Source: Pseudomonadota bacterium (lineage in GTDB: Bacteria; Pseudomonadota; Alphaproteobacteria; Rickettsiales; UBA3002). Taken from it: a DNA stretch of 32,545 bases. Location: the NCBI GenBank assembly GCA_963205305.1, contig CAUJIC010000044.1, positions 1 to 32,545 of the forward strand. Direction: 5' to 3'. The stretch's first letter is position 1, and every line of letters starts with the position of its first letter. The notes beneath the pieces were generated by a model. That model was not told the origin of the DNA. It searched no databases and saw only the letters and a program-made list of their open reading frames with translations. The translations under genes and the position numbers were made by a program. Positions 30,408 through 32,545 of this stretch are shown here, in pieces.

Positions 30408-32545
30408 TCATGCCGCACCTCCTGCATCATACTGCCAGCGATGCACCTCTTCATCACTCAGCGCAAAGACCTGACCACTGCGCGCACATCGGTAATGTGT
30501 CGGTAGATAGTGACGCTCGTCCTTCTCATGATGCATGCCTTCAACACAGAGATACCCGTATTTGGAGCGGGTTTTTGGCAGGTCATACTGCGCGGCATGT
30601 TCGTTGCTGATCAGACGGATATAGCCTTGCGTTTCATATTGGCGGATGAGCGCACGGATGGTTTTTCCTGCACCAAGCCCCATGCGTCCCGCCAGCGTGT
30701 CACTCAGTGATTCGGCGTTATACAACCTGCCGCATAGGGCTTCTTCGTAGAGGAAGGTGAGTATATTGTAGCGGCGACGCGATTGTTCTTCATCGTTACG
30801 TTGCCCCCATTGCTGGCGGATCAGGCGGATGTCATGTTGGTCAAACTGCTGCCACACACCGTCTTTTTTGATGAAGCTGCAGGTGGGCATCGGTGCGCCA
30901 TAACGCAGATCAAACCAGCAGGTGATGCCGTGATGGTCGTCGTGCTTTGCCTTCCCCATCACGGTGAGTGCCGAGGGATAGGACAACATGGCGCCACCAC
31001 CCGAAATCGCCGCCATCGGGTCTTCAGTGAGGGTTTTCTCGGTGATTTTATTGGTGTGATGTACCAGCACCAACCCTGCCTGCGGGTTGGTGAGCGCGAG
31101 CAGCTTTTCCAGCCGCAGCCGAAAGAACGCCACCAACTCGGCATTCACATCCCCACTGGCAAGCCCCGCCTGATAGATATTGCGGAAAGGGTCGAGCGCG
31201 ATGATATCAACCTGATTGCCACAATGCTGATTCACTGCTTTGGCAATCGCCTCTACGCCAGATTCGTCCAGCTGAAAATGAAAGCGCGACGTCATCACCA
31301 GATTATCCAGCCCCGGCGTAAACGCCATCGCCTGATGTGCTGCGATATGGCGGTAACGCTCCTGTAGATAGGGCCGCTCCAGCTCTGCCTGTGCGTAGAA
31401 AATGCGTAACGGTCGGCTCACGCCAAAACACAAGAAATTAAGCCCCGCCGCCGCATGGCTGAATAGCGACAGTAAAAAATCGCTCTTGCCTACCTTGGGC
31501 GGCCCGGCGATTAGCCACAACCCACCCGGTGTCAGTATACGCGGGCTGATAATATCCTTTGGCAATGGCGCGGGATGTTGCAGCGAATGCCGCGCAGAGA
31601 AACATTCCACATGATGGTGCGTGGGCTGCTTCGGTGCGCCATGCTCCGCGCAGTGCTTCTGCCGTAGGCGATCAATCTCGGTCTGTACACGCGCTTCCGG
31701 CCATGGCGGTGACAGGCAGGCGGCGTTATAGGCGTGGATTTCTTCTTCGGCCTGCGCCTGTGTAATCTGTCCTTCATGCCAGCGTCTGAGCCAGTGACCA
31801 ATCACACGGCTGATGCCTTCAAACCGCGTCCAATTATCCACCCCATGCTCGCGCACACGGTGCGTCAGCACGTTGTTGATGGTCGGTTTTGTGAGCAGCG
31901 CGGTGGGTGGTGGATGATCTCGCCATGGCATGGCAAGCGCACGTGACATCAAATCCGCCAGCTCATATTCATAGGCAGATTGCTCTGTGATATGCACGGA
32001 TTTGACAGCACCGTGTTTGCGGTAAATAGACCCAGCGAGGCGAATGGGTTGATGCGCGGAGGAAAAATGTCTGTCACCTCCTGCTTTTTCTGCGAGCATG
32101 AGCCGTAGCGAGAGCAGCAGGCGCAAATGATCCGCTGAGGCTGGTTCTTTGAGTTTCCAGTAGAGATGGAGTTTTTTCTGGCCTTGTTCTGTAACGCCGC
32201 CTGATTCCACCACGAGTGATGGCGCGCCGATATGCTCGCACAGAAACAGGCGTTTCGACTCCACATCTCCATCGTCAATATCGACCAGCACGCACTGCAT
32301 CTGCTGAATATCCGTCGCACCGGCCTTGCCACGTTCTGCGACCGTGCCGGGGATCACATAACACGCCAGCCCCTTTGACGAAGCCTGTTCACAAAACCGC
32401 AACACCGATATGTGCAGTTCGTTGCCACACGCGACCCAGTGCAGGTAGGGTTTTGCAGTGTCATTGCCTTTTTCTGAGAATGCGCGCAGTGCCACAGATC
32501 CGCTGCAGCCGGTGAACAGCAAATCAAGATGTGCTGCGAGTTGTT
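30408..32545 (-). CDS. Primase-helicase of a mobile element (partial, 5' end outside window)
   Basis: At least 711 residues; reading stays open to the right edge, where QLAAHLDLLFTG precedes the TTG at 32522, so the true start is outside. The N-terminal part is like archaeo-eukaryotic primase/prim-pol: acidic QCVLVDIDDGDVESKR, GQKKLHLYWKL and RLAGSIYRKHG. A PriCT-like helical segment follows (WTRFEGISRVIGHWLRRWHE, SPPWPEARVQTEIDRL). The C-terminal half is a RecA/RepA-type ATPase with Walker A AGPPKVGKS (about 339-347 from the TTG), Walker B DIIALDPFRNI and LVLVHHTNK. The order resembles plasmid or integrated-element replication proteins that prime and unwind at their own origin. The iteron-like strip just past its stop may be that origin. 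Confidence 0.82.
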   Translation of the reverse strand, partial: QLAAHLDLLFTGCSGSVALRAFSEKGNDTAKPYLHWVACGNELHISVLRFCEQASSKGLACYVIPGTVAERGKAGATDIQQMQCVLVDIDDGDVESKRLFLCEHIGAPSLVVESGGVTEQGQKKLHLYWKLKEPASADHLRLLLSLRLMLAEKAGGDRHFSSAHQPIRLAGSIYRKHGAVKSVHITEQSAYEYELADLMSRALAMPWRDHPPPTALLTKPTINNVLTHRVREHGVDNWTRFEGISRVIGHWLRRWHEGQITQAQAEEEIHAYNAACLSPPWPEARVQTEIDRLRQKHCAEHGAPKQPTHHHVECFSARHSLQHPAPLPKDIISPRILTPGGLWLIAGPPKVGKSDFLLSLFSHAAAGLNFLCFGVSRPLRIFYAQAELERPYLQERYRHIAAHQAMAFTPGLDNLVMTSRFHFQLDESGVEAIAKAVNQHCGNQVDIIALDPFRNIYQAGLASGDVNAELVAFFRLRLEKLLALTNPQAGLVLVHHTNKITEKTLTEDPMAAISGGGAMLSYPSALTVMGKAKHDDHHGITCWFDLRYGAPMPTCSFIKKDGVWQQFDQHDIRLIRQQWGQRNDEEQSRRRYNILTFLYEEALCGRLYNAESLSDTLAGRMGLGAGKTIRALIRQYETQGYIRLISNEHAAQYDLPKTRSKYGYLCVEGMHHEKDERHYLPTHYRCARSGQVFALSDEEVHRWQYDAGGAA

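Noticed and set aside
30091..30411. N-terminal extension of the coiled-coil protein to 30411
   Set aside because: The extra codons run through the palindrome and iteron-like repeats, and the ATG at 30090 has a well-placed GAGG.

Overview
The window looks like a chromosome segment of an alphaproteobacterium of middling GC. The evidence is the order rnd - kdsD - lptC - lptA - lptB - rpoN - hpf - hprK (short form) - EIIA-Man - HPr, the short HprK, and TTAA-N7-TTAA boxes of CtrA type. No rRNA, tRNA, CRISPR array, transposase or integrase was seen.

Left edge (1-2900): the 3' end of a type I restriction subunit (HsdR), then a gene-free strip with integrase-arm-like direct repeats and a tRNA-3'-end-like scar (possible island border). 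A 640-aa protein of unknown function and a 40-aa predicted membrane peptide follow.

Core (2940-15640, + strand): RNase D (probably starting at a rare ATC codon), arabinose-5-phosphate isomerase and the LptCAB lipopolysaccharide-export genes overlap tightly as one operon. After an unknown 145-aa gene and sigma-54 (rpoN) come three genes that are unusual at this locus: two tandem CpaF-like secretion ATPases and a caspase-like protein with a peptidoglycan-binding-like tail. Then come the hibernation factor HPF and a regulatory phosphotransfer set (HprK, EIIA-Man, HPr). A DUF465 gene with structured flanks and a strong terminator closes this part.

Transition (15650-17257, - strand): a predicted outer-membrane barrel, a YjdF/DUF2238 membrane protein, and a large perfect inverted repeat.

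Metal-resistance island (17258-29120, all - strand): two regulatory circuits can be read. (a) A MerR-family gene sits just downstream of a 22-bp palindromic operator in a 20-bp promoter spacer, and leads into a Cys-rich lipoprotein, a DUF2933 protein and a Cu+-type P1B ATPase. (b) A CnrY-X-H-like set (anti-sigma, periplasmic metal sensor, ECF sigma factor) sits upstream of a repeat protein and a CusC-B-A/Czc-type RND pump, followed by two His-rich periplasmic proteins. The same motif, GGGAT-N14-CGTA, precedes both the anti-sigma gene and the repeat protein, so the ECF factor probably drives both units. Together they would move metal from cytoplasm to periplasm (P-ATPase), bind it there (Cys- and His-rich proteins) and expel it across the outer membrane (RND pump).

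Mobility region (29120-32545): a hairpin with a TAAGTGCG nic-like core (possible oriT), a coiled-coil protein, a cluster of iteron-like repeats, and a primase-helicase cut by the window edge. These suggest that the metal genes travel on a mobilisable element or an integrated plasmid.
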